The notes below the pieces were generated by a model. That model saw only the letters and a list, made by a program, of their open reading frames with translations, ran no database searches and was not told where the DNA came from. A stretch of DNA of 33,884 bases, taken from NCBI GenBank assembly GCA_012271265.1, contig JAAXGQ010000022.1, forward strand, positions 1 through 33,884. The letters run 5' to 3'. Source of the stretch: Vicinamibacteraceae bacterium (GTDB lineage: Bacteria > Acidobacteriota > Vicinamibacteria > Marinacidobacterales > Marinacidobacteraceae). Shown here piece by piece: positions 1-7,763 of this stretch (positions are counted from its first letter, which is position 1; the number at the start of each line of letters is the position of its first letter). Made by a program: the position numbers and the translations under genes.

Positions 1-181
1 GCATGGAGCGCCGGCCCCACTGGAGCGCCGGCGTCCTCGCCGGCCTGTGCCGCACCGCAGGCCCTTGCCGGACCGTGGGCCGGGAGGCCCACGGACCATG
101 CCCGCCTCCGGCGGTGGCCGGTGAGGACACCGGCGCTCCCGGTGGCCCCATGGCGCGCCGACGTCCTCGCCGGCCTGCGTC
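1..181. repeat. Left-end cluster of REP-like palindromic elements
   Basis: Three REP-like copies lie here. A subtype A copy on the + strand covers about 17-56 and contains the perfect hairpin GCCGGCG-TCCT-CGCCGGC. A subtype B copy on the - strand covers about 87-140; read in reverse its hairpin is GCCGGTG-TCCT-CACCGGC. A degenerate A copy covers about 148-181, with GCCGACG in its left arm. The same A and B modules appear in the opposite order and orientation at 33650-33884. No transposase or RAYT gene is visible. The stretch is open in several frames, but only because the repeat lacks stop codons. Confidence 0.85.
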
Positions 182-202
182 AACCGGAGCCTCCCGGGTT
201 TG

Positions 203-620
203 CGATCGACGGCTCTCGGATCGCGTACTTTTCGCGATCGGATCGCACAGATTCTGCGATATCCAACCCACGCATCGCGCAGATTTGCGCGATCGACGAC
301 CCGCGGATCGCGCTCGGATCACGCACGGATCGCGCCCATATCGGGCAGGACAGCCCCCCGGATCGCACAGGTATCGCGCACATCTCCCGCAAGACCAGCC
401 CCCGGATCGCGCTCGGATCACGCGCGGATCGCGCAGATTGCGCGCAGGACGGCCCCCCGGTTCGCACAGGTATCGCCCATATCGCGCAGGACGGCCCCGC
501 GGATCGCGCACTTTTCGCCCGCGGATCGCGCAGATTGCGCGATGTCCAACCCCCGTATCGCGCAGATTGCGCGATCGACGGCCCCCGAAGCGCGCTCGTA
601 TCGCGCACTCTGCGCGATCG
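203..620. repeat. GATC-rich degenerate repeat field, A-B-B-A module order
   Basis: This is a non-coding field of imperfect repeats. Segment 218-302 aligns with 501-583 (module A), and 304-383 aligns with 403-482 at an offset of 99 bases (module B), giving the order A-B-B-A. A further fragment covers about 585-620. It holds 16 GATC sites by my count, five of them CGATCG (203, 235, 290, 572, 615). It also holds short perfect inverted repeats: ATCGCGCA / TGCGCGAT with loops of 3-4 bases at 274-293, 525-543 and 557-575. No start codon with a ribosome site and no known protein similarity is seen. Function is unknown; a protein-binding field, a structured RNA or decayed repeat DNA are all possible. 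Confidence 0.7.
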
Positions 621-749
621 GACCCGGCAGAGTTCGCGCCGACATCGCGCCGAGCCCCCCCGGCAGGGGGCGAGCAGGCATGGATGGCGGCATTCCCCCG
701 GGTACACTCGAAACCCGGACTGACGCTCGAAAACGCGAGGAGGCTGCTG

Positions 750-2204
750 GTGATCCGATCCTTCCGATCTTCCTTTCCCATCGGGATCGCGCTGGCTGGG
801 ATCGCGCTCTGGCTGACGCCCGCGGCGACGCTCGCCCAGGACGACGCCGACGAGACCGTCACCCGATTCCTGACCGCCCAGCGCACCGACTTCGAGGAAG
901 TCGCCCTGCGGATCTGGGACTGGGCGGAAGTCGGCTACCAGGAAGAGCGAAGCTCCGGTCTTCTCCAGGAGCAGCTGACGAACGGCGGCTTCCGCGTGGA
1001 CGCCGGCGTGGCCGGCATGCCCACCGGGTTCATCGCCGAATGGGGTGACGGAGGGCCGGTGATCGGGATCCTCGCCGAGTTCGACGCCCTGCCCGGGATC
1101 AGCCAGGCCGCCGTTCCCGAGCCGCTCGAACGGGAAGGCATCGGCTCCGCCCACGCCTGCGGCCACCACCTCTTCGGGGCGGGCTCCGTCGCCGCCGGGC
1201 TGGCCGTCCGCGACTGGCTGGAACGCTCCGGAACGCCGGGCCGGATCCGGGTCTACGGGACGCCCGCCGAAGAGGGCGGCGCCGGCAAGGTCTACATGGT
1301 GCGGGAAGGACTCTTCGGCGACGTGGACGCCGTGCTCGCCTGGCACCCCGGCGACCGCAACGACGCAAGCCCGGGCGATTCGCTCGCGAACCTGTCGGCC
1401 AAGTTCCGCTTCCGGGGCGTTTCCGCCCACGCGGCCGGAGCCCCCGAACAGGGCCGCTCGGCCCTCGACGGCGTCGAGGCCATGAACTTCATGGTGAACC
1501 TGCTGCGGGAGCACGTGCACGAGCGGAGCCGCATCCACTACGTCATCACCCGGGGCGGCGAAGCGCCCAACGTCGTGCCCAACTTCGCCGAGGTCTACTA
1601 CTACAACCGTCACCCGGAGGTGGCGGTCGCCCGCGCCAACTGGGAGCGGATCCTGAACATTGCCGGCGCCGCCGCGCTCGGAACCGGGACGACGGTGGAG
1701 CACGAGATTATCCACGGCCTCTACAACCTGCTGCCGAACGAGACGATCGGCCGGCTGCTGTTCGACAACCTCAACGCAGTGGGCGGATTCGCCTACACCG
1801 AAGAGGAGCGGGAGTTCGCCGAGGCGATCCAGGAGCACCTCCTGAATCCGCGGCCGATCGGCAGCCAGGAAGAGGTCATGCCGTGGAAGCGGACTCCGGC
1901 GGGCGGCTCCACCGATGTGGCCGACGTGAGCTGGGTGGTGCCGACCGCCCAGTTCCGGACCGCCACCTGGGTGCCCGGCACCCCCGCCCACAGTTGGCAG
2001 GCGGTCGCCTGCGGCGGCATGTCGATCGGACTCAAGGGGATGCTGATCGCCGCCCAGGTGCTCGCCCGCACCGCCGCCGACCTGATCCAGAGTCCCGACG
2101 AGCTTGTCGCCGCGCGCGCCGAACTCGATGCGGCGCGCGGACCGAACTTCGTCTACGAGCCGCTCCTCGGCGACCGGCCGCCGCCGCTCGACTACCGCCG
2201 CTGA
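750..2204 (+). CDS. Exported M20D-family amidohydrolase (AbgB-like)
   Basis: Likely a zinc-dependent amidohydrolase/peptidase of family M20D, the group that includes the aminobenzoyl-glutamate hydrolase AbgB and N-acyl amino acid hydrolases. The GTG start is chosen because GAGGAGG (737-743) lies 6 bases upstream and a signal peptide begins there, with a hydrophobic core at residues 11-28 and a probable cleavage after the AQ at 29-30. The 484-residue product has the metal-binding pattern around His135, Cys137, His139-140, Glu174-175 and His199, then a lid/dimerisation domain and a C-terminal His in GTPAHSW. An open frame continues upstream to the window edge but crosses only repeats. TACACT at 703-708 could be a -10 element. 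First of three consecutive + strand genes for exported enzymes. The substrate cannot be told. Confidence 0.9.
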   Translation: MIRSFRSSFPIGIALAGIALWLTPAATLAQDDADETVTRFLTAQRTDFEEVALRIWDWAEVGYQEERSSGLLQEQLTNGGFRVDAGVAGMPTGFIAEWGDGGPVIGILAEFDALPGISQAAVPEPLEREGIGSAHACGHHLFGAGSVAAGLAVRDWLERSGTPGRIRVYGTPAEEGGAGKVYMVREGLFGDVDAVLAWHPGDRNDASPGDSLANLSAKFRFRGVSAHAAGAPEQGRSALDGVEAMNFMVNLLREHVHERSRIHYVITRGGEAPNVVPNFAEVYYYNRHPEVAVARANWERILNIAGAAALGTGTTVEHEIIHGLYNLLPNETIGRLLFDNLNAVGGFAYTEEEREFAEAIQEHLLNPRPIGSQEEVMPWKRTPAGGSTDVADVSWVVPTAQFRTATWVPGTPAHSWQAVACGGMSIGLKGMLIAAQVLARTAADLIQSPDELVAARAELDAARGPNFVYEPLLGDRPPPLDYRR

Positions 2205-2259
2205 CCGCGCCGTCACCGCGCTTTCCCTCACCGCCCCGCCCCGGAATCGAGGCCCCGCC

Positions 2260-3639
2260 ATGACCATCCATCCCACCTCCGTCCGCCGTGGCGCCGCTGC
2301 ACTCGCCGCGGCCCTGGGCCTCGTGCTCGCGCTGCCGGCCGCCGGCCAGGAACGCTTCTCGCTGGCGCTCACCGGTGACTCGATCATCACCCGCAAGCTG
2401 AGCGTCTACGAAGAGCCCGAGTACCTGCGGATGATCGAGCTGCTGCGCGAGGCCGACCTCGCCTTCACCAACGTGGAGGTGCTGTTCCACGATTACGAGT
2501 CCTACCCGATGAGCTCGAGCGGAGGCACCTACATGCGTGCCCAGCCCGAGCTCGTCCGCGAGCTGGTCTGGGCCGGCATCGATCTCGGCTCGCTCGCCAA
2601 CAACCACTCCGGCGACTTCGGGCCGGACGCGATGCTGCGGACCGAGCGCTACGTCCGCGAGGCAGGCATCGTGGCCGCCGGCGTGGGACGGAGCCTGGCC
2701 GAGGCGCGCGAAGCCAAGTTCGTCGAGACCCGCGACGGGCGCCTGGCTCTCATCTCGGTCTCGTCCACCTTCCCGGACCATTCCCGCGCCGGCCGCTCCC
2801 GGGATGACATTCCGTCCCGTCCGGGTCTGAATCCCCTCCGTCACCAGACCACCTACCTGGTGACCCGGGAGCAGCTCGAGGGCGTGCGCGACACGATGCG
2901 CGGCCTGGGCATGAACCCGCCGGAGAGCGGCGACCGGCTGAACTTCCTGCGGCAGCGGTTCGAACTCGCGGACCGCCCCGGCATCCGCACCGAGCCGCAC
3001 CCCGGCGACGTGGCCGAGATCGCGTCCGTGGTGAACAACGCGAGCCGCCTCGCCGACTACGTGATGGTCACGATTCACGCCCACGAGGGCGACGGGGACC
3101 GTTTCGTGCCGGCGCAGTTCCTGGTCACCTTCGCCCGCCAGATGGTGGACGCCGGCGCCTCGGTCTTCGTCGGCCACGGCCCCCACGTCCTGCGCGCCAT
3201 CGAGATCTATCAGGGCGCGCCGATCCTCTACAGCCTCGGCGACTTCGTGTTCCAGAACGAGACCCTCCAGCGGCTGCCCTGGGAGAACTACTCGCGGTAC
3301 CAGCTGACCGAGGCGGACGGCCTCGCCGACTTCAACGACGCCCGCTACGCGAACGACACGATCGGGTTTCCGGCGACACCGGAAATCTGGGAGGCGGTCA
3401 TCGCCGTGCCCGAGTGGAGCGGCCCGCAACTCGCCGAGCTGACGCTCCATCCGATCACCCTCGGCCACGGCAAGCCGCGCCAGGTCCGCGGCCGGCCGAT
3501 GATGGCCGAGGGCGAGCTCGCAGCCAAGATCCTCGACGATGTGGTGCGGCTCTCGGAGCCGTTCGGGACGCAGTTCGAGGTTCAAGACGGGGTCGCCCGG
3601 GTGATCCTGCCCCACGCGGCCACCGACGAGCAGCAGTAG
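2260..3639 (+). CDS. CapA-family (PgsA-like) exported metallophosphatase-fold protein
   Basis: The 459-residue product belongs to the CapA/PgsA family, which has a calcineurin-like fold and is tied to poly-gamma-glutamate synthesis in some bacteria; many members have no known substrate. The ATG is chosen because a signal peptide starts there (hydrophobic residues 11-28, cleavage near AAGQ at 27-30). Family motifs visible are LTGDSI (Asp40), the LANNHSGDFG block, HAHEGD, and VGHGPHVL. No partner capsule genes (capB/capC) are nearby, so polyglutamate synthesis is not supported. It follows the amidohydrolase gene by 55 bases and probably shares its transcript. The start lacks a clear Shine-Dalgarno sequence. 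Confidence 0.88.
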   Translation: MTIHPTSVRRGAAALAAALGLVLALPAAGQERFSLALTGDSIITRKLSVYEEPEYLRMIELLREADLAFTNVEVLFHDYESYPMSSSGGTYMRAQPELVRELVWAGIDLGSLANNHSGDFGPDAMLRTERYVREAGIVAAGVGRSLAEAREAKFVETRDGRLALISVSSTFPDHSRAGRSRDDIPSRPGLNPLRHQTTYLVTREQLEGVRDTMRGLGMNPPESGDRLNFLRQRFELADRPGIRTEPHPGDVAEIASVVNNASRLADYVMVTIHAHEGDGDRFVPAQFLVTFARQMVDAGASVFVGHGPHVLRAIEIYQGAPILYSLGDFVFQNETLQRLPWENYSRYQLTEADGLADFNDARYANDTIGFPATPEIWEAVIAVPEWSGPQLAELTLHPITLGHGKPRQVRGRPMMAEGELAAKILDDVVRLSEPFGTQFEVQDGVARVILPHAATDEQQ

Positions 3640-3766
3640 CCCGAACGTCCCGGGAGGACTCCGCGTGACCGGCCGCCCGCCCGTCGCGGCGCCCCCCGCC
3701 AGCGGCGGGAGCTGCCCGTTGGCCGCGGGCGGCAATTTCGGGAACCCGATCCCAAGGAGACAGGCC

Positions 3767-4912
3767 ATGAACACCCCGCCCTTCCCGACCTCCCGGAGCG
3801 CCGTCCGGTCTCGCCCTGACGGGATCCACGGCGCGCCGCTTCTCCTCGCGTTCGCTCTCCTGGGAGCGGCCTGCTCGAGCGAGGCGCCCGCCCCGACCCC
3901 GGACCAGATCTACGCCGGCATCGTCGCCGAGGCCCGCCACACCGCAGCCAGCCCCGGACTCTCCGCCGCGGTGGCGGTGGACGGCGAACTCGTCTGGAGC
4001 GGCGGTTCGGGACTGGCGGATGTCGAAAACGACGTCCCCGCCACTGCCATGAGCGTCTACCGGATCGCCTCGATTTCGAAGCCGCTCGCGGCCACCGCCG
4101 TCATGCAGCTCGTCGAAAGGGGGCAGATCGACCTCGACGCGCCGATCCAGGAGTACTTCCCCTTCCCGGAAAAGAGTCACCCGGTGACGACGCGCCACCT
4201 CCTGACCCACACCTCCGGGATCCGCCACTACAACCCCGGCGAATTCGACATGAAGGACCACTTCGACAGCGTCGAGGCGGCGATGGAGATCTTCCAGGAC
4301 GACCCGCTGCTCTTCGAGCCGGGCGCCGACTACAGCTACTCCACCTACGCCTACAACATCCTCGCCGGGATCGTCGAGACGGTCTCGGGCGTCAGCTTCG
4401 ACCGCTACATGCGGGAGAACATCTGGTCCCCGGCGGGGATGGACGCCAGCTTCCTCGAGCACCAGGGCGACCTGGTGAGCCACCGCGTGCGGCAGTACGT
4501 GAAGAGCGAGGAGCCGGAGGGGGTGCGGAACGCCCCCTTCGCCGACCTCTCGATCAAGTGGGCCGGAGGCGGGATGATCGCCTCGGCGCCGGACCTGGTC
4601 CGTTTCGCCCTCGCGCTCGACGCCGGCATGCTTCTTGGAGACGACGCCCAGGCGGAGATGACCACCCCCTACGTGCTCACCGGCGGCACGACGAGCGACT
4701 ACGCGCTGGGGTGGCGGATCGCGGAGGACGACCTCGGGACCTGGGTCGCGCACTCGGGTGGCGCCACCGGCGGCTCGACCCACCTGCTGCGGCTTCCCGG
4801 GCGCGGTCTCGCGGTGGCGCTGACCGCGAACGTGCAGGACGGCGGCGGCCTCCCGGACGCGGCCCGACAGCTCGCCGAAGCCGCGCTCGCCACCGCGGAC
4901 GCCGCCGAGTAG
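3767..4912 (+). CDS. Beta-lactamase-family serine hydrolase, probable lipoprotein
   Basis: A serine hydrolase of the class C beta-lactamase / D,D-peptidase fold (LACTB-like). The ATG has AAGGAGA (3754-3760) 6 bases upstream. The N-terminus has a hydrophobic stretch ending in LLGAAC (Cys36), so it is probably lipid-anchored, although the lipobox is not ideal. Catalytic motifs: Ser102-I-S-Lys105, Tyr191-S-Thr193 (YST in place of the common YxN, as in LACTB-type proteins) and His329-S-Gly331. The length of 381 residues is normal. It could cleave peptides, esters or peptidoglycan stems, and beta-lactam resistance should not be assumed. It is separated by 127 bases from the CapA-family gene and converges with the symporter gene 15 bases beyond its end. 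Confidence 0.88.
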   Translation: MNTPPFPTSRSAVRSRPDGIHGAPLLLAFALLGAACSSEAPAPTPDQIYAGIVAEARHTAASPGLSAAVAVDGELVWSGGSGLADVENDVPATAMSVYRIASISKPLAATAVMQLVERGQIDLDAPIQEYFPFPEKSHPVTTRHLLTHTSGIRHYNPGEFDMKDHFDSVEAAMEIFQDDPLLFEPGADYSYSTYAYNILAGIVETVSGVSFDRYMRENIWSPAGMDASFLEHQGDLVSHRVRQYVKSEEPEGVRNAPFADLSIKWAGGGMIASAPDLVRFALALDAGMLLGDDAQAEMTTPYVLTGGTTSDYALGWRIAEDDLGTWVAHSGGATGGSTHLLRLPGRGLAVALTANVQDGGGLPDAARQLAEAALATADAAE

Positions 4913-4927
4913 CGGACCCGCGGCGGT

Positions 4928-6553
4928 CTACGGGAAGATCGCGTAGATCGCCGCGATCGCGGCGAGGGCTACCCCGCCCTTCCAGAAGACCCCCGGGAGC
5001 GGCGTCAGATCGACGTCGGCGGCCGGCGCCGGTTCCTCCTCGGGCGCCGTGCGTGGGCGGAGCCATCCGGCCAGCGCGAGCCCCGCCGCCAGGATCAGGA
5101 AGCTGATCCCCATGTGGTGCAGGAAGGCGGTCTCCGGCCAGCCGAGCCGCAGCGCTCCGTAGATCGGAATGCCGGCGAGCAGTCCGATGCGGGCGGCGAA
5201 GGCCGGTACCCGGGACGAGACGACCCCCGCGAAGAAGACAGCCACGATCCCCGGGGTGACGAAACCCCACACCGTCTGGATATAGCGGAAGACGCCCGGA
5301 AACGAACCGATGAGCGGGGCCCAGAGGCAGGCGCCGAGCACGAAGACGGTCGATGCCACCCGGGCAATCCTGACCGGACCGGAGGCCCCGTCGGCTTTCG
5401 CCGCCCGGTCGCGGCGGCGGAAGAGGCGGGGATGCACGTCGAGCGCGTACATCGTCGAGGCCGAGTTCAGCATCGAGTTGAAGGAACTCATGATGGCCCC
5501 GGCCAGGGCGGCCAGCAGGACGCCCCGGAGAGCCGGCGGCACCAGCTCGCGGACCAGCACCGAGTAGGCCTGGTCGGGGTGGGCGATCTGATCCCCGTAG
5601 AGCTGTACCGCGAGGATCCCGGGGAAGCACACCAGGAACGGAACCAGGATCTTCAGCCAGGCCCCGAAGAGGATCCCCCGCTGCCCCTCGGCGAGGCTCC
5701 TGGCGCCGAGGGTCCGCTGGACGATGAACTGGTTCACTCCCCAGTAGAAGAACTGGGCGATCCAGAGGCCTCCGACGAAGACGGCCGTCCACGGGACCTC
5801 CGGGTGATCCGCGGGGAGAATCGTGTGGAGGCGGTCGCGGTTCTCGGCGAAGAAGCGGGTCGCTCCGGCGAGGAAACCCGCCTCCCCGCCCAGGGCGGCG
5901 AAGCCGAGCCCCAGCACCATCGCTCCCCCGCCGAGGATCACGATCCCCTGGATGAAGTCGGACCAGACGACCGCCCGCAGCCCGCCGTAGATCGTGTAGA
6001 CGCTGGCGAGGAGGCCGATGCCCCAGACGCCGATCAGCGTCGCCGCCGTGGCGGCGGCGTCGGGAGCAAGGCCGAACCCCGAGGCGAGCAGTTCCGGGAG
6101 CGAGAAGATGGCGTTCAGCGCCACCGCGCCGGCGTAGAGCACCGTGGCCATCGCCACGAAGACCGTGGCTGCGGTGAGGAGCACCGCCAGAATCGTCCGG
6201 GCGCCCCGGTCGTAACGCCGCTCGAGAAACTCCGGCATCGTGAAGATGCCGCTCTTCAGGTAGCGCGGGAGGAGGAACCAGCCGATCACGATGAGCGCCG
6301 CGGCGGCGGTCCACTCGTAGCTGGCGATGGCCAGACCGATATCGGTCGCCGCACTTCCGGACATGCCGACGAAGTGCTCGGTCGAGATGTTCGTGGCGAC
6401 GAGGGACATCCCGATGGCCCAGCCGCCGAGGTTCCGTCCGGCGAGGAAGTAGCCGGCCGAAGAGCGGCGTCCGCGCGACCCCCGGAGCGAGACGTAGATC
6501 ACCGCCCCGAGGAACAGGACGAAGGTCAGGAGGTCCGTGAACGAGAGCGCCAT
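4928..6553 (-). CDS. Sodium:solute symporter, SGLT-like (SSS family)
   Basis: A 541-residue inner-membrane protein with about 14 hydrophobic helices, in the SSS family that couples sodium entry to solute uptake. Blocks resembling the vSGLT/SGLT branch are visible: NISTEHFVGMSG near residues 55-66, the IYGGLRAVVWSDFIQ block, and SSFNSMLNSASTM in the second half, where the sodium-site residues lie. A sugar or sugar-like substrate is therefore the best guess, but it is not proven. The ATG start matches the first membrane helix; no strong Shine-Dalgarno sequence is seen. It lies 22 bases downstream of the TraB-family gene on the same strand and may be the last gene of that operon. Confidence 0.9.
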   Translation of the reverse strand: MALSFTDLLTFVLFLGAVIYVSLRGSRGRRSSAGYFLAGRNLGGWAIGMSLVATNISTEHFVGMSGSAATDIGLAIASYEWTAAAALIVIGWFLLPRYLKSGIFTMPEFLERRYDRGARTILAVLLTAATVFVAMATVLYAGAVALNAIFSLPELLASGFGLAPDAAATAATLIGVWGIGLLASVYTIYGGLRAVVWSDFIQGIVILGGGAMVLGLGFAALGGEAGFLAGATRFFAENRDRLHTILPADHPEVPWTAVFVGGLWIAQFFYWGVNQFIVQRTLGARSLAEGQRGILFGAWLKILVPFLVCFPGILAVQLYGDQIAHPDQAYSVLVRELVPPALRGVLLAALAGAIMSSFNSMLNSASTMYALDVHPRLFRRRDRAAKADGASGPVRIARVASTVFVLGACLWAPLIGSFPGVFRYIQTVWGFVTPGIVAVFFAGVVSSRVPAFAARIGLLAGIPIYGALRLGWPETAFLHHMGISFLILAAGLALAGWLRPRTAPEEEPAPAADVDLTPLPGVFWKGGVALAAIAAIYAIFP

Positions 6554-6575
6554 GGCGGTGCGGATCCGGTCCGGA

Positions 6576-7763
6576 CTAGAGCGCGCCGCTGAGGAGGCGG
6601 GAGCCGCCCACGAAGGTGCCGATCGCGCTCCCGATGGTGGGGAAGAGGAGTGCGAGAGCGACCTTCAGCGCCCGGTTCCGGAACCAGCGCCCCGGGACGA
6701 GGGCGTCCGTCTTCAGGGCGCGGAGCTCGAACACCCGGGGCGGGCGCAGCCAGGCTTGGACAAAGGCCGTCACATAGCCGGCGCCCATGACCGGAGTCAG
6801 GCTGGTGAACGGTGCGGAAACGAGCGCGGCGAGGATGGTGAGCGGATGGGCGAGCGCCACCGCGGCGCCGAGGCCCGCCGGGATGGCGTTGATCAGGATC
6901 CAGAACACCGCGCCTTCGGAGGCCGCGGCCGCGCCCCGGGTCGCCCACGTCCACGCCAGCAGACCGAGAATCACGACCGGGACGGCGACCCCCACCGCCC
7001 GCGCCCCCCGACCCCGGGGCGGAATTTCAGCGAACGCCCCGGTCGGGGTGGACGTCGGGGCAAGCAGGTTCCGCTCCACCCCGTCGAGGTGCCCGGCTCC
7101 CACCACGACGACCAGCCGCCCCGCGGGCAGCGCTTTCACCGCCTCGCCCATCCAAGTGTCGCGCTCGTCGATCAGGACCTCCTTGAGGGTGGGCAGCGCC
7201 TCCCCCAGTTCGGCGACGAGCCGGGACACGACATCGGTCGAGAGCAGCTCCCGCAGGTCGGACTCATCGAGCTCGTCGGCGCCCCCGGCCTCCAGACCCC
7301 CGGAGAGCAGTCTTACCTTCTGGAAGAATCCGGTGCGCCGCCAGATGCGCAGCATGGTGGTACGCACGTCGCGGTCCACCAGGTGGACGGGAATGTCCCG
7401 TTCCTTCGCCGCCACGGCCGCCTCGCGCATTTCCGCGCCCGGCTCCACGCCGAGCCGCAGCCCCATGCGGGTCTGCCAGGCCCCGAGAGCGACGCTCGCG
7501 ATGAGGGGAAGCAGCCTGCGCTCGCGGACGACCTGACGGAGGTCCAGGCGCTCGATCGCGTGCGGATCCATGAGGGCCTGGTAACGACCCTCGTCGAGCT
7601 CGATGCACACGCCGTCGGGCTCTTCCCGCTCGATCGTCTCCCGCACCAGCCTGAGCGAATCGGGCGAAATATGGGCGGTCCCCACGAGCACCACTTCCCG
7701 GCCTTCCGGCCAGTCGGGGCGGCGGACCCGGCGTACCGGCGGAGGGGAGGCGGGCGAGCTCAT
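6576..7763 (-). CDS. TraB/PrgY-family membrane protein
   Basis: The 395-residue product matches the TraB/PrgY/TIKI family. Its N-terminal soluble domain carries the conserved blocks VGTAH (27-31), ELDEGR (55-60), DRDVRTT (130-136) and VGAGHLDG (221-228), and several membrane helices follow from about residue 257 to the end. TIKI members are metalloproteases, and PrgY lowers peptide pheromone activity in enterococci; bacterial members elsewhere mostly have no known role. The start codon overlaps the stop of the PIG-L gene (ATGA at 7763-7760), so translation is probably coupled to it. Confidence is high for the family and low for the function. Confidence 0.88.
   Translation of the reverse strand: MSSPASPPPVRRVRRPDWPEGREVVLVGTAHISPDSLRLVRETIEREEPDGVCIELDEGRYQALMDPHAIERLDLRQVVRERRLLPLIASVALGAWQTRMGLRLGVEPGAEMREAAVAAKERDIPVHLVDRDVRTTMLRIWRRTGFFQKVRLLSGGLEAGGADELDESDLRELLSTDVVSRLVAELGEALPTLKEVLIDERDTWMGEAVKALPAGRLVVVVGAGHLDGVERNLLAPTSTPTGAFAEIPPRGRGARAVGVAVPVVILGLLAWTWATRGAAAASEGAVFWILINAIPAGLGAAVALAHPLTILAALVSAPFTSLTPVMGAGYVTAFVQAWLRPPRVFELRALKTDALVPGRWFRNRALKVALALLFPTIGSAIGTFVGGSRLLSGAL

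Noticed and set aside
203-620. Coding sequence in the GATC-rich field (open on both strands)
   Set aside because: Composition is driven by repeated GATCGC units, there is no start with a ribosome site, and no family resemblance.
3-749. Long N-terminal extension of the M20D amidohydrolase through the left repeats
   Set aside because: A strong Shine-Dalgarno sequence and signal peptide mark the start at 750; upstream residues derive from repeat DNA.
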